NCBI RefSeq assembly: GCF_000813005.1
Contig: NZ_JSYP01000001.1
Location: 310,001-374,000, forward strand
Length of the DNA: 64,000 nucleotides
Reading direction: 5' to 3'
Source of the DNA: Flavobacterium sp. KMS
GTDB lineage: Bacteria > Bacteroidota > Bacteroidia > Flavobacteriales > Flavobacteriaceae
The translations under genes were made by a program, and so were the position numbers. Every line of letters starts with the position of its first letter. Position 1 is the first letter of the stretch. Positions 16,520 to 25,116 of this stretch are shown here, piece after piece. Under the pieces are notes generated by a model. It searched no databases and was not told the origin of the DNA. It saw nothing but the letters and a program-made list of their open reading frames with translations.

Positions 16520-17114
16520 TACTATTATTTTTGATTTTGGAGATATATTCATCAACTTAGACAAACAAGCTACAGTTGATGGACTAAAAAAACTTGGACT
16601 GACTGAATGGAATAATAATCTAGATCAATTAAATATTAAATTCGAAACTGGTAACATTACTCCCGAAGAATTTATATCAGGGTTTCAAAAAGAGATTCCT
16701 AATGCATCTGCAAAAGAAATCCTGAATGCCTGGAATGCTGTTCTGCTAGATTTTCCATTATACCGATTAGAGTTTCTTCAGATGCTTTCTGAGAAATACA
16801 GATTGTTCTTATTAAGCAACACCGACTCTATTCATATTAAAACATTCGAACATAAAACAGGGGTATCATTTTATAGTGATTTCTACCAATGCTTTGAAAA
16901 AGTTTACTTTTCATTCGAAATAGGAATGAGAAAACCGAATCACGAAGCTTATACCTATATAATAAACAAACACGAGTTATCCCCAAAACGAACTTTGTTT
17001 GTAGACGACAAAATCGAAAATACCAATGCTGCTGCCGAACTTGGTCTTCAGGTATGGAACTTACAAGTAGGAAAAGAAGATGTCGTAGATTTATTTGATA
17101 AAAAAATAATTTAG
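16512..17114 (+). CDS. HAD-superfamily hydrolase (YihX-like)
   Basis: This 200-residue HAD subfamily IA protein is probably a phosphatase of sugar or nucleotide-like phosphates. Motif I reads DFGD (8-11), with D8 as nucleophile and Gly at the usual acid position, as in YihX. Motif II is LLSNTD (near 98), the Lys motif is GMRKPNHEAY (near 141), and motif IV is LFVDDKIENTNAA (near 162). It overlaps ribD by eight bases, and a TTG-initiated YigZ gene follows after nine bases. The tight link to ribD makes it a candidate for the riboflavin-pathway phosphatase, which is an inference. Confidence 0.88.
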   Translation: MIDTIIFDFGDIFINLDKQATVDGLKKLGLTEWNNNLDQLNIKFETGNITPEEFISGFQKEIPNASAKEILNAWNAVLLDFPLYRLEFLQMLSEKYRLFLLSNTDSIHIKTFEHKTGVSFYSDFYQCFEKVYFSFEIGMRKPNHEAYTYIINKHELSPKRTLFVDDKIENTNAAAELGLQVWNLQVGKEDVVDLFDKKII

Positions 17115-17123
17115 AAAACAATC

Positions 17124-17756
17124 TTGGAAATTAAAGATACCTATCAAACGATAGCATTCCCATCGGAAGAAGTACTGTATAAAGAAAAAAGTAGCAAATT
17201 TTTTGGCTATGCTTATCCTATTACATCCGAAGAAGAAGTAAAACCTATAATCGAAGCCCTAAAAAAGCAACACCCAAGTGCTGTACATTATTGCTATGCT
17301 TATCAATTAGGCATCGAACCTACCGTAAGCTACAGAGCCAACGATGATGGAGAACCGAGCAATACAGCAGGAATGCCTATTTACGGGCAAATACAATCTT
17401 TTAGCGTGACAAACGTTCTTATTGTTGTTGTACGTATATATGGAGGAATTAAATTAGGCGTAGGAGGATTAATAGCCGCTTACAGAACAACTGCACAAAT
17501 GGCATTAGAAGTTTGCGAAATTGTCGAAAAAACCATTGATGTACAGTTTTTAATCTCTTTTGATTACAAAAACATGAATAAAGTAATGCGAGTTATCAAA
17601 GAAAAAAGATTGGAGATTGTCTCACAAGAAATGGAAATCGACGAAGATTCTGGACTCCCAATTGGCAAAATAACGATCCAAATTCGCAAAAAAAATGCCG
17701 AAATGATATTCGACATTTTTGATTCAATGTTTGAAATAGGAATAAAATTATGCTAA
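17124..17756 (+). CDS. YigZ/IMPACT family protein
   Basis: This 210-residue cytosolic protein belongs to the YigZ/IMPACT (UPF0029) family, in which the bacterial members are implicated in RNA or translation-related control but lack a settled function. The N-terminal domain includes KSSKFFGYAYPI, HYCYAYQLG, the SYRANDDGEPSNTAG signature and VVVRIYGGIKLGVGGL. A DUF1949-type C-terminal ferredoxin-like domain follows from about residue 135. The start codon is TTG, nine bases after the HAD stop, so it is probably in the ribD transcript. It converges with the thioesterase gene, with a short hairpin between. Confidence 0.88.
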   Translation: MEIKDTYQTIAFPSEEVLYKEKSSKFFGYAYPITSEEEVKPIIEALKKQHPSAVHYCYAYQLGIEPTVSYRANDDGEPSNTAGMPIYGQIQSFSVTNVLIVVVRIYGGIKLGVGGLIAAYRTTAQMALEVCEIVEKTIDVQFLISFDYKNMNKVMRVIKEKRLEIVSQEMEIDEDSGLPIGKITIQIRKKNAEMIFDIFDSMFEIGIKLC

Positions 17757-17787
17757 AATCATTTTCATTTATGGTAAATTTTAGCAA

Positions 17788-18192
17788 TTATTCAATCTTT
17801 TTAAGAAGCTCCAAAATATAGCTTGGAGGAGCTGTTGGACGACCCGTTTTTAAGGACACAAAAACCAAAATAAAGACAGCAGTTGTTAATAACTCATTTG
17901 ACTCGTTATAAATCTCGCAATCAAATTCTATCTTGACAGAAGACTGACTTTTAAATGTTGTATGCACCGTTAACAACTCATCATATCGTGCCGATTTTTT
18001 ATAATTAATATTCATTGAAACAATTGGCAAAGCGATCCCGCTTTCTTCCATGCTTTTATACGAAACCCCTTTGTTTCTAAGCCATTCCACTCGTCCAATT
18101 TCAAAATAAGGAATATAATTTCCATGATAAACGACTCCCATTTGATCCGTTTCTGAGTAACGAACACGCACTTGAGTTTGATGATTTTTCAT
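17788..18192 (-). CDS. YbgC/FadM-type acyl-CoA thioesterase
   Basis: This 134-residue hotdog-fold thioesterase hydrolyses acyl-CoA or acyl-ACP thioesters. The active-site segment is RYSETDQMGVVYHGNYIPYFE (the catalytic Asp is the one in ETDQMG, near residue 16). The VEWLRNKGVSY helix and the C-terminal sheet are as in 4-hydroxybenzoyl-CoA thioesterase and YbgC. Length is typical. In proteobacteria ybgC lies near tol-pal, but no such genes are here. It is divergent from dnaA, separated by 185 bases. Confidence 0.85.
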   Translation of the reverse strand: MKNHQTQVRVRYSETDQMGVVYHGNYIPYFEIGRVEWLRNKGVSYKSMEESGIALPIVSMNINYKKSARYDELLTVHTTFKSQSSVKIEFDCEIYNESNELLTTAVFILVFVSLKTGRPTAPPSYILELLKKIE

Positions 18193-18377
18193 TATTTATT
18201 TATTAAAAAAAATTATTTTTTAAACCTCGCCTTACAACAATATTTTAGATAATTACCACCCGAAATATTTTTTTTTAACGAAATTTGTTCACATATTTGT
18301 TATCTTGAAAAATGACAATTATTCAACCTCGTTTTTATAAGAGTAATATTATCAATACACATAATTTATTTGAATCT

Positions 18378-19805
18378 ATGACTAAAACTGCACAATCGGT
18401 ATGGGAAAACTGTTTGTCTTTTATAAAAGACAACATTCAAGATCAAGCGTACAAAACTTGGTTTGAGCCAATCAAATCAGTTGAGCTAACCGACAACGCA
18501 TTATACATTCAAGTTCCAAGTAAATTTTTCTACGAATGGTTAGAAGAGCACTATGTAAAATTACTAAAAGTTGCTCTTACCAAGGAACTCGGAAAAAATG
18601 CAAAGTTACTCTATAAAATCAAAATGGAAAACACTTATGGCAACAAACAACCGTTTACGGAACAATTGCCAAGTGCCAATAGAGGACCTATGAAACCTCA
18701 AGATGTTGACGCTCCGTTTAAAAACTTAAATCCTGAATTAAAAAACCCATTTGTAATTCCAGGAATACGTAATTTAAAAATCGAGTCTCAATTAAACCCG
18801 AACTATAGTTTTGACAATTTCCTTGAAGGAGACTCAAATCGTTTAGCTCGTTCTGCAGGTATGGCTGTTGCCAATAAACCTGGAGGAACATCATTTAATC
18901 CGTTATTGATTTTTGGTGGAGTTGGTTTAGGAAAAACACACTTAGCTCACGCAATTGGAGTTGAAGTAAAAGACAAATACCCAGAAAAAACGGTTTTATA
19001 TATTTCTGCCGAAATTTTCACACAACAATATATCGACTCGGTAAAAAAGAATAATCGTAATGATTTCATTCACTTTTACCAGTTAATCGATGTTTTAATT
19101 ATTGATGACGTTCAGTTCCTATCTGGAAAATCAGGTACGCAAGACGTTTTCTTCCATATTTTTAATTATTTACATCAAAACGGAAAACAGGTAATTTTGA
19201 CTTCTGACAAAGCTCCTGTTGACATGCAAGACATTGAACAACGTTTATTATCACGTTTTAAATGGGGATTATCTGCCGAGTTACATCAGCCAGATTACGA
19301 AACAAGAATTTCTATCTTAAAAAATATTTTATATCGTGACGGAGTTGAAATTCCAGAAGATATTATCGAATATGTAGCACGCAACATTAAATCGAATGTA
19401 CGTGAACTAGAAGGAGCAATTATTTCGTTGATTGCACAATCTTCTTTCAACAAAAAAGAAGTAACGATTGAATTGGCTAAAAGCGTAGTCGAAAAATTCG
19501 TTAAAAATGTAAAAAGAGAAATTTCTATCGATTACATCCAAAAAATTGTATCCGATTATTTCCAACTGGATATCGAAACACTTCAATCTAAAACTAGAAA
19601 GAGGCACGTTGTTCAGGCAAGACAATTGGCGATGTTTTTTGCAAAGAAATTCACTAAAGCATCTTTAGCAAATATTGGCTCACAAATTGGTGATCGTGAT
19701 CACGCAACCGTATTACACGCTTGTAAAACAGTTGACAATTTAGTCTCTACAGACAAACAATTCAAGAAATTTGTCGAAGACATCAACAAAAAATTAACGC
19801 TATAA
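18378..19805 (+). CDS. dnaA: Chromosomal replication initiator protein DnaA
   Basis: DnaA melts the replication origin and also acts as a transcription factor. The 475-residue protein has domain I (1-80, WENCLSFIKDNIQDQAYKTWF), a linker, the AAA+ domain with Walker A FGGVGLGKTHLAHAIG, Walker B VLIIDDVQFLSG, and the C-terminal DNA-binding domain with ARQLAMFFAKKFTKASLANIG and the DnaA-box signature GDRDHATVLHACKTV. I chose the ATG at 18378 (MTKTAQSVW) because it starts the conserved domain I. A frame beginning at the ATG at 18312 would add 22 residues. No cluster of DnaA boxes is visible nearby, so the origin need not be here. Confidence 0.95.
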   Translation: MTKTAQSVWENCLSFIKDNIQDQAYKTWFEPIKSVELTDNALYIQVPSKFFYEWLEEHYVKLLKVALTKELGKNAKLLYKIKMENTYGNKQPFTEQLPSANRGPMKPQDVDAPFKNLNPELKNPFVIPGIRNLKIESQLNPNYSFDNFLEGDSNRLARSAGMAVANKPGGTSFNPLLIFGGVGLGKTHLAHAIGVEVKDKYPEKTVLYISAEIFTQQYIDSVKKNNRNDFIHFYQLIDVLIIDDVQFLSGKSGTQDVFFHIFNYLHQNGKQVILTSDKAPVDMQDIEQRLLSRFKWGLSAELHQPDYETRISILKNILYRDGVEIPEDIIEYVARNIKSNVRELEGAIISLIAQSSFNKKEVTIELAKSVVEKFVKNVKREISIDYIQKIVSDYFQLDIETLQSKTRKRHVVQARQLAMFFAKKFTKASLANIGSQIGDRDHATVLHACKTVDNLVSTDKQFKKFVEDINKKLTL

Positions 19806-19814
19806 ACGCGAACC

Positions 19815-20282
19815 ATGCCCGTAAAAATTTTAATGGTCTGCTTGGGTAACATTTGCAGATCACCATTAGCCGAAGGCATTTTAGCTTCAAAATTACCTAA
19901 AGACACTTTTTTAGTTGATTCGGCAGGAACGGGCGGTTGGTATGTTGGTCGAAACCCTGACCAACGCTCAATCGCAGTAGCACAAAAAAACGGCTTAAAC
20001 ATTTCAAATCAAAAAGGAAGACAATTCAAAACTTCCGATTTTGATACCTTCGATTATATCTACGTCATGGACAATTCCAACTATAATGACGTTATTGCAT
20101 TGACAAAAAACCAACAGCAAAAAGATAAAGTACAACTTATTCTAAACGAATTATTTCCCGCAGAAAATGTTGATGTTCCCGATCCCTATTACGGCTTACC
20201 AAACGGCTTTAACTCAGTTTATCAAATGCTGGACGAAGCTGCCGAAGTGATCGCTAAAAAACTAATAGCCAAACATCAATAA
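19815..20282 (+). CDS. Low-molecular-weight protein-tyrosine phosphatase
   Basis: This 155-residue protein is a low-molecular-weight phosphatase. The P-loop CLGNICRSPLAEG (near residue 9) gives the CX5R nucleophile, and the general acid lies in the DPYYG motif near residue 120. Such enzymes dephosphorylate tyrosine on protein or bacterial tyrosine kinases, and some relatives act on arginine phosphate. No kinase or exopolysaccharide gene is adjacent. It starts nine bases after dnaA, implying co-transcription. Confidence 0.93.
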   Translation: MPVKILMVCLGNICRSPLAEGILASKLPKDTFLVDSAGTGGWYVGRNPDQRSIAVAQKNGLNISNQKGRQFKTSDFDTFDYIYVMDNSNYNDVIALTKNQQQKDKVQLILNELFPAENVDVPDPYYGLPNGFNSVYQMLDEAAEVIAKKLIAKHQ

Positions 20283-20318
20283 CCGAAATCTGTCTTAATA
20301 AATTAAAAAATCAAACAC

Positions 20319-21041
20319 ATGAAATCAACTTCTTTATTAGGAAAACTTTATTTGATTCCGACAACCTTAGGCGAAAGTGACCCAATGGATGTTTTACCAC
20401 AAACAATAAAGAGAAGCATTGATTTTATAGACCATTATATAGTCGAAAACGAGAAAACAGCAAGAAAATCTATCAAAGCCGTTTCTCCCGAAAAAAAACA
20501 ATCTGAACTTATTCTTTTCACACTAAATAAGCGTACTGAAAATAGCGAGCATTTAGAATTCATAAAACCTTTATTAGAAGGGAAAAATGTGGGTTTAATG
20601 AGCGAAGCAGGTTGTCCTGGTGTTGCTGATCCTGGCGCTGCAATTGTAAAATTAGCACACGAAAAAGGAATTCAGGTAGTACCACTTGTTGGACCTTCTT
20701 CTATTTTACTAGCCATGATGGCTTCTGGAATGAACGGTCAAAGTTTTACTTTTAATGGGTATTTACCAATAGACAAAGACGAAAAAAAATCGGCATTGAA
20801 ACATTTTGAGAAATTATCTCAGGATAAAAATCAATCTCAAATTTTTATCGAAACTCCGTACAGAAATAATAAACTAGTCGAAGATATTTTACAAATCTTA
20901 AATCCCGCAACACATCTTTGTATTGCTACAGATATTACTTTACCAACTGAGTTTATAAAAACAATGCGCATTTCTGATTGGAAAAAAATTAAAGTAGATT
21001 TACACAATCGACCTACCATTTTCATTATCCATAAAATGTAA
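20319..21041 (+). CDS. SAM-dependent methyltransferase, tetrapyrrole-methylase family
   Basis: This 240-residue protein is of the tetrapyrrole methylase (RsmI/CbiE-like) fold. The N-terminus KLYLIPTTLGE and the segment MSEAGCPGVADPGA (near residue 95) correspond to RsmI VPTPIGN and SDAGTPGISDPG, and the C-terminal half has FNGYLP and IFIETPYRN. RsmI methylates the ribose of 16S rRNA C1402, but this protein is shorter and differs at several RsmI positions, so it is likely a paralogue with a different or unknown target. It follows the phosphatase by 36 bases. Confidence 0.85.
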   Translation: MKSTSLLGKLYLIPTTLGESDPMDVLPQTIKRSIDFIDHYIVENEKTARKSIKAVSPEKKQSELILFTLNKRTENSEHLEFIKPLLEGKNVGLMSEAGCPGVADPGAAIVKLAHEKGIQVVPLVGPSSILLAMMASGMNGQSFTFNGYLPIDKDEKKSALKHFEKLSQDKNQSQIFIETPYRNNKLVEDILQILNPATHLCIATDITLPTEFIKTMRISDWKKIKVDLHNRPTIFIIHKM

Positions 21042-21063
21042 TCAAACCTTAAAACCATCATCT

Positions 21064-21522
21064 ATGAAGAAGTTTCTATTACTGATTTTGATTTGCTTTG
21101 TGCAAAATACATTTTCTCAAACAATAAAAGAAGGTGATAAACTTACCGTAGACGCATCACTTACTATAAGTATCGATGATACAATTCCCCCACAAGGAAC
21201 TATTCCTAACGATGATTATCTAATTTATAACACCGCTGGCATAGAAGTAAAACCTGAATTTCCCGGAGGCTTAATTGGTTTTGACAGTTTTATAAAACAA
21301 AATTACAAAAACCCAACAGATAATCTGAAGGGCAAAATATACGTGACGTTTATAATAGAAAAAGATGGTTCATTGAGTGATATCAAAATTTTAAGAGATA
21401 TTGGTTATGGAACCGGTGCTGAAGCTATTCGCGTTTTAAAAACATCTCCTAAATGGACTCCAGGAATACAAAACAACAAGCAAGTTAGAGTTCTTTATTC
21501 TCTTCCTATAATTGTTAACTAA
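21064..21522 (+). CDS. Secreted TonB C-terminal domain protein
   Basis: This 152-residue protein has an N-terminal signal peptide (residues 1-19, ending TFSQ), with no transmembrane anchor beyond it. Its C-terminal 90 residues form a TonB C-terminal domain: KPEFPGGLIGFDSFI, then KGKIYVTFIIEKDGSLSDIKILRDIG and the terminal AEAIRVLKTSPKWTPG. Such short periplasmic TonB-like proteins are common in Bacteroidota, where they may contact TonB-dependent receptors or act as scaffold. There are no ExbBD or receptor genes adjacent. It starts 22 bases after the methyltransferase. Confidence 0.82.
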   Translation: MKKFLLLILICFVQNTFSQTIKEGDKLTVDASLTISIDDTIPPQGTIPNDDYLIYNTAGIEVKPEFPGGLIGFDSFIKQNYKNPTDNLKGKIYVTFIIEKDGSLSDIKILRDIGYGTGAEAIRVLKTSPKWTPGIQNNKQVRVLYSLPIIVN

Positions 21523-21621
21523 TAAGCTATAGATTCTCTTTTTAGAAAATTATTCGTTTCAGAAAAAGAATTTAAAATTATCATAAAAAAACTATCTTTA
21601 TAAAAGTAATTATAGATTTTT

Positions 21622-22749
21622 ATGAGCAAACTCCCCCACATTGGCACGAGTATTTTTACGGTTATGTCTAAAATGGCAAACGAATACAATGCCATTAACC
21701 TATCGCAAGGATTCCCTAACTTTCCTGTTGACGAACGTTTAACTAGTATTGTAGCACGACTTGCAACCGAGAATGTACACCAATACACTCCAATGGCAGG
21801 TTATCCGCCGTTATTAACCAAAATCGCAAAACTAGTTCTGGACTCCTATAAACGAGTAGTTGTACCAGAAACCGAAATTCTTGTAACTGCCGGAGCAACT
21901 CAAGGTATTTTTACCACCATACAAGCGTTAATTAAAGCAAACGACGAAGTAATTATTCTCGACCCAAGTTATGATTGCTACGAAGCACCAGTTTTATTAT
22001 GCAATGCACATTCAGTTCGAGTTCCCTTAAACGATGATTACACGCCAAATTGGGAAATCATAGAAAAAGCTTGTTCTGCCAAAACAAGAATGATAATCAT
22101 TAACAATCCGCATAACCCAACAGGGAAAATTTTAGCGGAAGCAGATTTTGTGCGATTAGAGAAGATTCTTGATAAATACCCAGACCTATTAGTATTATCT
22201 GACGAAGTTTATGAATACATCACTTTTGAAGAAAAACATATCTCAGCACATACCCGCGAGCAACTTTTAGACCGTTGCATTATGATTTCATCTTTCGGGA
22301 AATCATTTCATATTACAGGATGGAAAATTGGCTACGTCGTAGCCCCAGAACATTTAATGATAGAAATCAAGAAAGTACATCAGTTTTTGGTTTTTAGTGT
22401 AAACAGTATTTCTCAAGTTGCAATAAGCGAATATCTAGATATTGTTGACGTTACCAAACTTGGCAAATTCTATCAGGAAAAAAGAGATTACTTTAAAAAA
22501 TTACTAGAAAAAAGTCGATTCGAATTAAAACCATGTGAAGGAACTTATTTTCAGGTTGCATCCTATAAATCAATCTCCGACGAAGATGATGTGACTTTCT
22601 GCAAAAGACTAATAACCGAATACGGAGTTGCTGCAATACCTATTTCGACTTTCTATGCCAACGGAAAAGATTTAAAACTAATCCGTTTTTGTTTTGCAAA
22701 AGATAATGCTACACTCGAGGCAGCTGCCGAAAGATTATGCAGCATTTAG
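21622..22749 (+). CDS. Methionine aminotransferase-like PLP enzyme
   Basis: This 375-residue class I/II aminotransferase uses pyridoxal phosphate. The N-terminus NLSQGFPNFP, the LSDEVYEYITF segment, the Schiff-base motif SFGKSFHITGWKIGY (catalytic Lys near 235) and a C-terminal LIRFCFAK arginine are those of YbdL/kynurenine aminotransferase-like enzymes. Flavobacterial members are annotated as methionine aminotransferase (methionine salvage). Substrate preference is an inference from family, not from a residue. A near-consensus box TATCTTTA lies about 25 bases before the ATG. Confidence 0.85.
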   Translation: MSKLPHIGTSIFTVMSKMANEYNAINLSQGFPNFPVDERLTSIVARLATENVHQYTPMAGYPPLLTKIAKLVLDSYKRVVVPETEILVTAGATQGIFTTIQALIKANDEVIILDPSYDCYEAPVLLCNAHSVRVPLNDDYTPNWEIIEKACSAKTRMIIINNPHNPTGKILAEADFVRLEKILDKYPDLLVLSDEVYEYITFEEKHISAHTREQLLDRCIMISSFGKSFHITGWKIGYVVAPEHLMIEIKKVHQFLVFSVNSISQVAISEYLDIVDVTKLGKFYQEKRDYFKKLLEKSRFELKPCEGTYFQVASYKSISDEDDVTFCKRLITEYGVAAIPISTFYANGKDLKLIRFCFAKDNATLEAAAERLCSI

Positions 22750-22826
22750 CATAAACTAAAATTAACACATTTATTATGCATGCATACTATTTAATTCTTA
22801 TATTTACCTTTTAAATTTAAAAAAAC

Positions 22827-23708
22827 ATGAGTTATACAGATAAAATGTTAAGAGACGATGCTTTAAAAGGCAAAGTAATAGTGGTAACCGGCGGAGGAAG
22901 CGGACTAGGAAAAGCCATGACTAAATACTTTTTAGAGTTAGGTGCTAAAGTTGCAATAACGTCGAGAGATTTAGAAAAACTAAAAAACACAGCTACAGAA
23001 CTTGAGGGCCTAACAGGAGGAACATGTTTACCACTGCAATGTGATGTTCGTCATTACGAAGAAGTAGAAAACATGCTACAAGAAGTTTTAAAAGCTTTTG
23101 GTAAAGTAGATGTATTACTAAACAATGCAGCTGGGAATTTTATTTCGCCAACCGAAAGATTATCGGCTAATGCTTTTGACACTGTTATCGATATTGTATT
23201 AAAAGGTTCTAAAAACTGTACACTTGCTTTCGGAAAGCACTGGATTGATACCAAACAAACATCGGCTACGGTATTAAATATTGTAACTACTTATGCTTGG
23301 ACAGGATCTGCTTATGTTGTACCAAGTGCTACTGCAAAAGCTGGAGTTCTAGCGATGACAAGAAGTCTTGCTGTAGAATGGGCAAAATACGGAATCCGTA
23401 CTAATGCTATCGCTCCAGGTCCATTCCCTACAAAAGGTGCTTGGGACAGATTACTTCCGGGAGATCTTGCAGAGAAATTTGACATGGCTAAAAAAGTACC
23501 ATTAAAACGTGTAGGTGATCACCAGGAATTAGCCAATTTAGCTGCTTATTTAGTTTCTGATTTCTCAGCCTATGTTAATGGTGAAGTAATTGTTATCGAT
23601 GGTGGCGAATGGTTAAAAGGAGCTGGACAATTTAATTTATTAGAAGCAATTCCAGAAGAACTTTGGGATCAGCTTGAAATGATGATAAAAGCAAAGAAAA
23701 ACAAATAA
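22827..23708 (+). CDS. Short-chain dehydrogenase, 2,4-dienoyl-CoA reductase-like
   Basis: This 293-residue Rossmann-fold SDR has the cofactor loop TGGGSGLGKAM (near residues 21-31), NNAAGN for the second motif, and APGPFPTKGAW. The usual YxxxK is replaced by SATAK: the Ser and Lys are four residues apart and Tyr is absent, as in the 2,4-dienoyl-CoA reductases (DECR type) that reduce dienoyl-CoA in beta-oxidation of unsaturated fatty acids. The family assignment rests on this signature and length. It is followed by a strong terminator. Confidence 0.88.
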   Translation: MSYTDKMLRDDALKGKVIVVTGGGSGLGKAMTKYFLELGAKVAITSRDLEKLKNTATELEGLTGGTCLPLQCDVRHYEEVENMLQEVLKAFGKVDVLLNNAAGNFISPTERLSANAFDTVIDIVLKGSKNCTLAFGKHWIDTKQTSATVLNIVTTYAWTGSAYVVPSATAKAGVLAMTRSLAVEWAKYGIRTNAIAPGPFPTKGAWDRLLPGDLAEKFDMAKKVPLKRVGDHQELANLAAYLVSDFSAYVNGEVIVIDGGEWLKGAGQFNLLEAIPEELWDQLEMMIKAKKNK

Positions 23709-23755
23709 TAAGTGCTTACTAAAGTCAGATATTCAAAAAAATCACTGATTGCACC

Positions 23756-23790
23756 AAAGACCTCGATTACTAAGTAATCGAGGTCTTTTC
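23756..23790 (+). terminator. Intrinsic terminator after the SDR gene
   Basis: GACCTCGATTAC (23759-23770) and GTAATCGAGGTC (23774-23785) form a 12-base-pair stem with a three-base loop followed by a T run. The stem is among the strongest in the window. Confidence 0.92.
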
Positions 23791-24048
23791 TTTTATATAG
23801 GTTCCACCTTATATACAAATACATTTTTTTATCAATATTTTGCAAACTAGTTTAACGTACTGATTAGAGTAAATTTGCGAAATCAGCATTAAACCTTTCC
23901 TCTAGTAAGGATTAATTATTGAATTAAAAACCGAATCAATAAAAAAATTAAAACAAGATAAAAGCTACAAGGAATTTTAGGAATTTTATCTAATGACAAA
24001 TCCGTATTAATTGTTATTTTTGCGGCTTCAAATTATAACAATATTTTT
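23791..24048. other. Intergenic region upstream of udk, two -7 boxes
   Basis: No coding frame is evident. TAAATTTG (23870-23877) matches the -7 consensus but lies about 170 bases before udk. TATTTTTG (24015-24022) is the closer candidate promoter. Between them there is AT-rich sequence and a small hairpin around 23910-23930. Confidence 0.4.
24015..24022 (+). promoter_or_regulatory. -7 box of udk
   Basis: TATTTTTG followed by a 26-base leader to the uridine kinase ATG fits the Bacteroidota -7 element. No TTG at the matching -33 distance is clear. Confidence 0.5.
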
Positions 24049-24657
24049 ATGCTCATCATTGGAATTGCAGGCGGAACAGGAAGCGGGAAAACAACCGTAG
24101 TACATCAAATCATGAATGAATTACCCCATGCCGAAGTGGGCGTGATTTCTCAGGATTCATACTACAGAGAAAATAAAAATCTATCTTTTGATGAAAGAGC
24201 CTTAATAAATTTTGACCATCCACGTGCGATTGATTTTGATTTATTAGTTACCCACTTAAAAGAACTTAAAGAAGGAAAAACTATCGATCAACCTGTTTAT
24301 TCTTTTATCACACATAACAGAACCGACGATACAATTAGTACACATCCTAGAAAAGTAATGATTGTAGAAGGGATTTTAATCCTGACAAATCCAGAACTAA
24401 GAGATCTTTTTGACATTAAAGTATACGTTCACGCTGATTCTGATGAAAGACTTATCAGACGTTTAAAGCGTGATATCGCCGAACGTGGTCGTGACTTAGA
24501 CGAGGTTTTAACACGGTACCAAAACACTTTAAAACCTATGCATGAGCAGTTTATCGAACCAACAAAGGCTTTTGCTGATATTATCATACCAAACGACAAA
24601 TACAATACCGTAGCAATAGATGTAGTTCGTGCAGTAATTAATCAACGTATTCTATAA
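24049..24657 (+). CDS. udk: Uridine kinase
   Basis: Udk phosphorylates uridine and cytidine to their monophosphates in pyrimidine salvage. The 202-residue protein begins with the P-loop GIAGGTGSGKTT (residues 4-15), has the substrate region SQDSYYR, and contains the lid-like SDERLIRRLKRDIAERGRD segment with the arginine cluster. Length matches bacterial Udk. It is a monocistronic or first gene; divIC follows after a hairpin element. Confidence 0.95.
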   Translation: MLIIGIAGGTGSGKTTVVHQIMNELPHAEVGVISQDSYYRENKNLSFDERALINFDHPRAIDFDLLVTHLKELKEGKTIDQPVYSFITHNRTDDTISTHPRKVMIVEGILILTNPELRDLFDIKVYVHADSDERLIRRLKRDIAERGRDLDEVLTRYQNTLKPMHEQFIEPTKAFADIIIPNDKYNTVAIDVVRAVINQRIL

Positions 24658-24690
24658 TTTTATTGTAAATTTATTGCATTAAAAATTAGG

Positions 24691-24757
24691 AGCTATTCCC
24701 GCTTTCGCCTTTATCTTTGTTCGTTCCTCTCAAAGGATATCGGCTTTATCGGGGCTA
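24691..24757 (+). repeat. CCCG-CGGG hairpin element, copy 2
   Basis: The element spans AGCTATTCCCG (24691-24701) to CGGGGCTA (24750-24757). CCCG pairs with CGGG, GCC with GGC, ATC with GAT and CTTTG (24715-24719) with CAAAG (24731-24735). It ends 11 bases before the divIC ATG, so it would be in that 5' leader. Confidence 0.75.
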
Positions 24758-24768
24758 AAAAATAAAAA

Positions 24769-25092
24769 ATGACAAATCCATATAAAGATAAATCCTGGTT
24801 TAAATTCCTGAGCAACAAATATGTTTGGGTATTGTTATTTTTTATAATCTGGATGGTTTTTCTGGATAATTACTCCTATTTTGACCATCGCTTTCTAGAT
24901 AACCAAATAAATGAGTTAAAAGACAACAAAACCTATTATCAAGAAGAGATAAAAAAAGACCAGGAACAAATAAAAGAACTTAAAAACCCAGAGCAAATTG
25001 AGAAATATGCACGGGAAAAGTATTTTATGAAAAAAGATAGTGAAGATATTTACATCATCGAGTTTGAAGGTGACACTATCGAAAAAAAATAA
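24769..25092 (+). CDS. Septum formation initiator FtsB/DivIC-like protein
   Basis: This 107-residue protein has one membrane helix (about residues 17-34, VWVLLFFIIWMVFL) followed by a coiled-coil segment of Lys, Glu and Gln (INELKDNKTYYQEEIKKDQ), then NPEQIEKYAREKYFMKK, the FtsB/DivIC signature. It is expected to bridge the divisome by binding FtsL and FtsQ. The protein lies in the inner membrane with the coiled coil outside. No other divisome gene is adjacent. The 5' leader is probably occupied by a hairpin repeat. Confidence 0.9.
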   Translation: MTNPYKDKSWFKFLSNKYVWVLLFFIIWMVFLDNYSYFDHRFLDNQINELKDNKTYYQEEIKKDQEQIKELKNPEQIEKYAREKYFMKKDSEDIYIIEFEGDTIEKK

Positions 25093-25116
25093 ATTCAGAA
25101 TTATAAAAAGATAAAA

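Noticed and set aside
18193..18377. Replication origin next to dnaA
   Set aside because: Only one weak DnaA-box-like sequence (TTGTTCACA, near 18285) is seen, without a cluster of boxes or an unwinding element that stands out from the general AT richness.
19815..20282. Arsenate reductase in place of tyrosine phosphatase
   Set aside because: The CX5R loop and DPYYG acid fit the phosphatase, and the extra cysteines needed for arsenate reduction are not present at the usual places.
20319..21041. RsmI itself
   Set aside because: The protein is too short and differs at the key RsmI segments (SEAGCPGVADPG rather than SDAGTPGISDPG).
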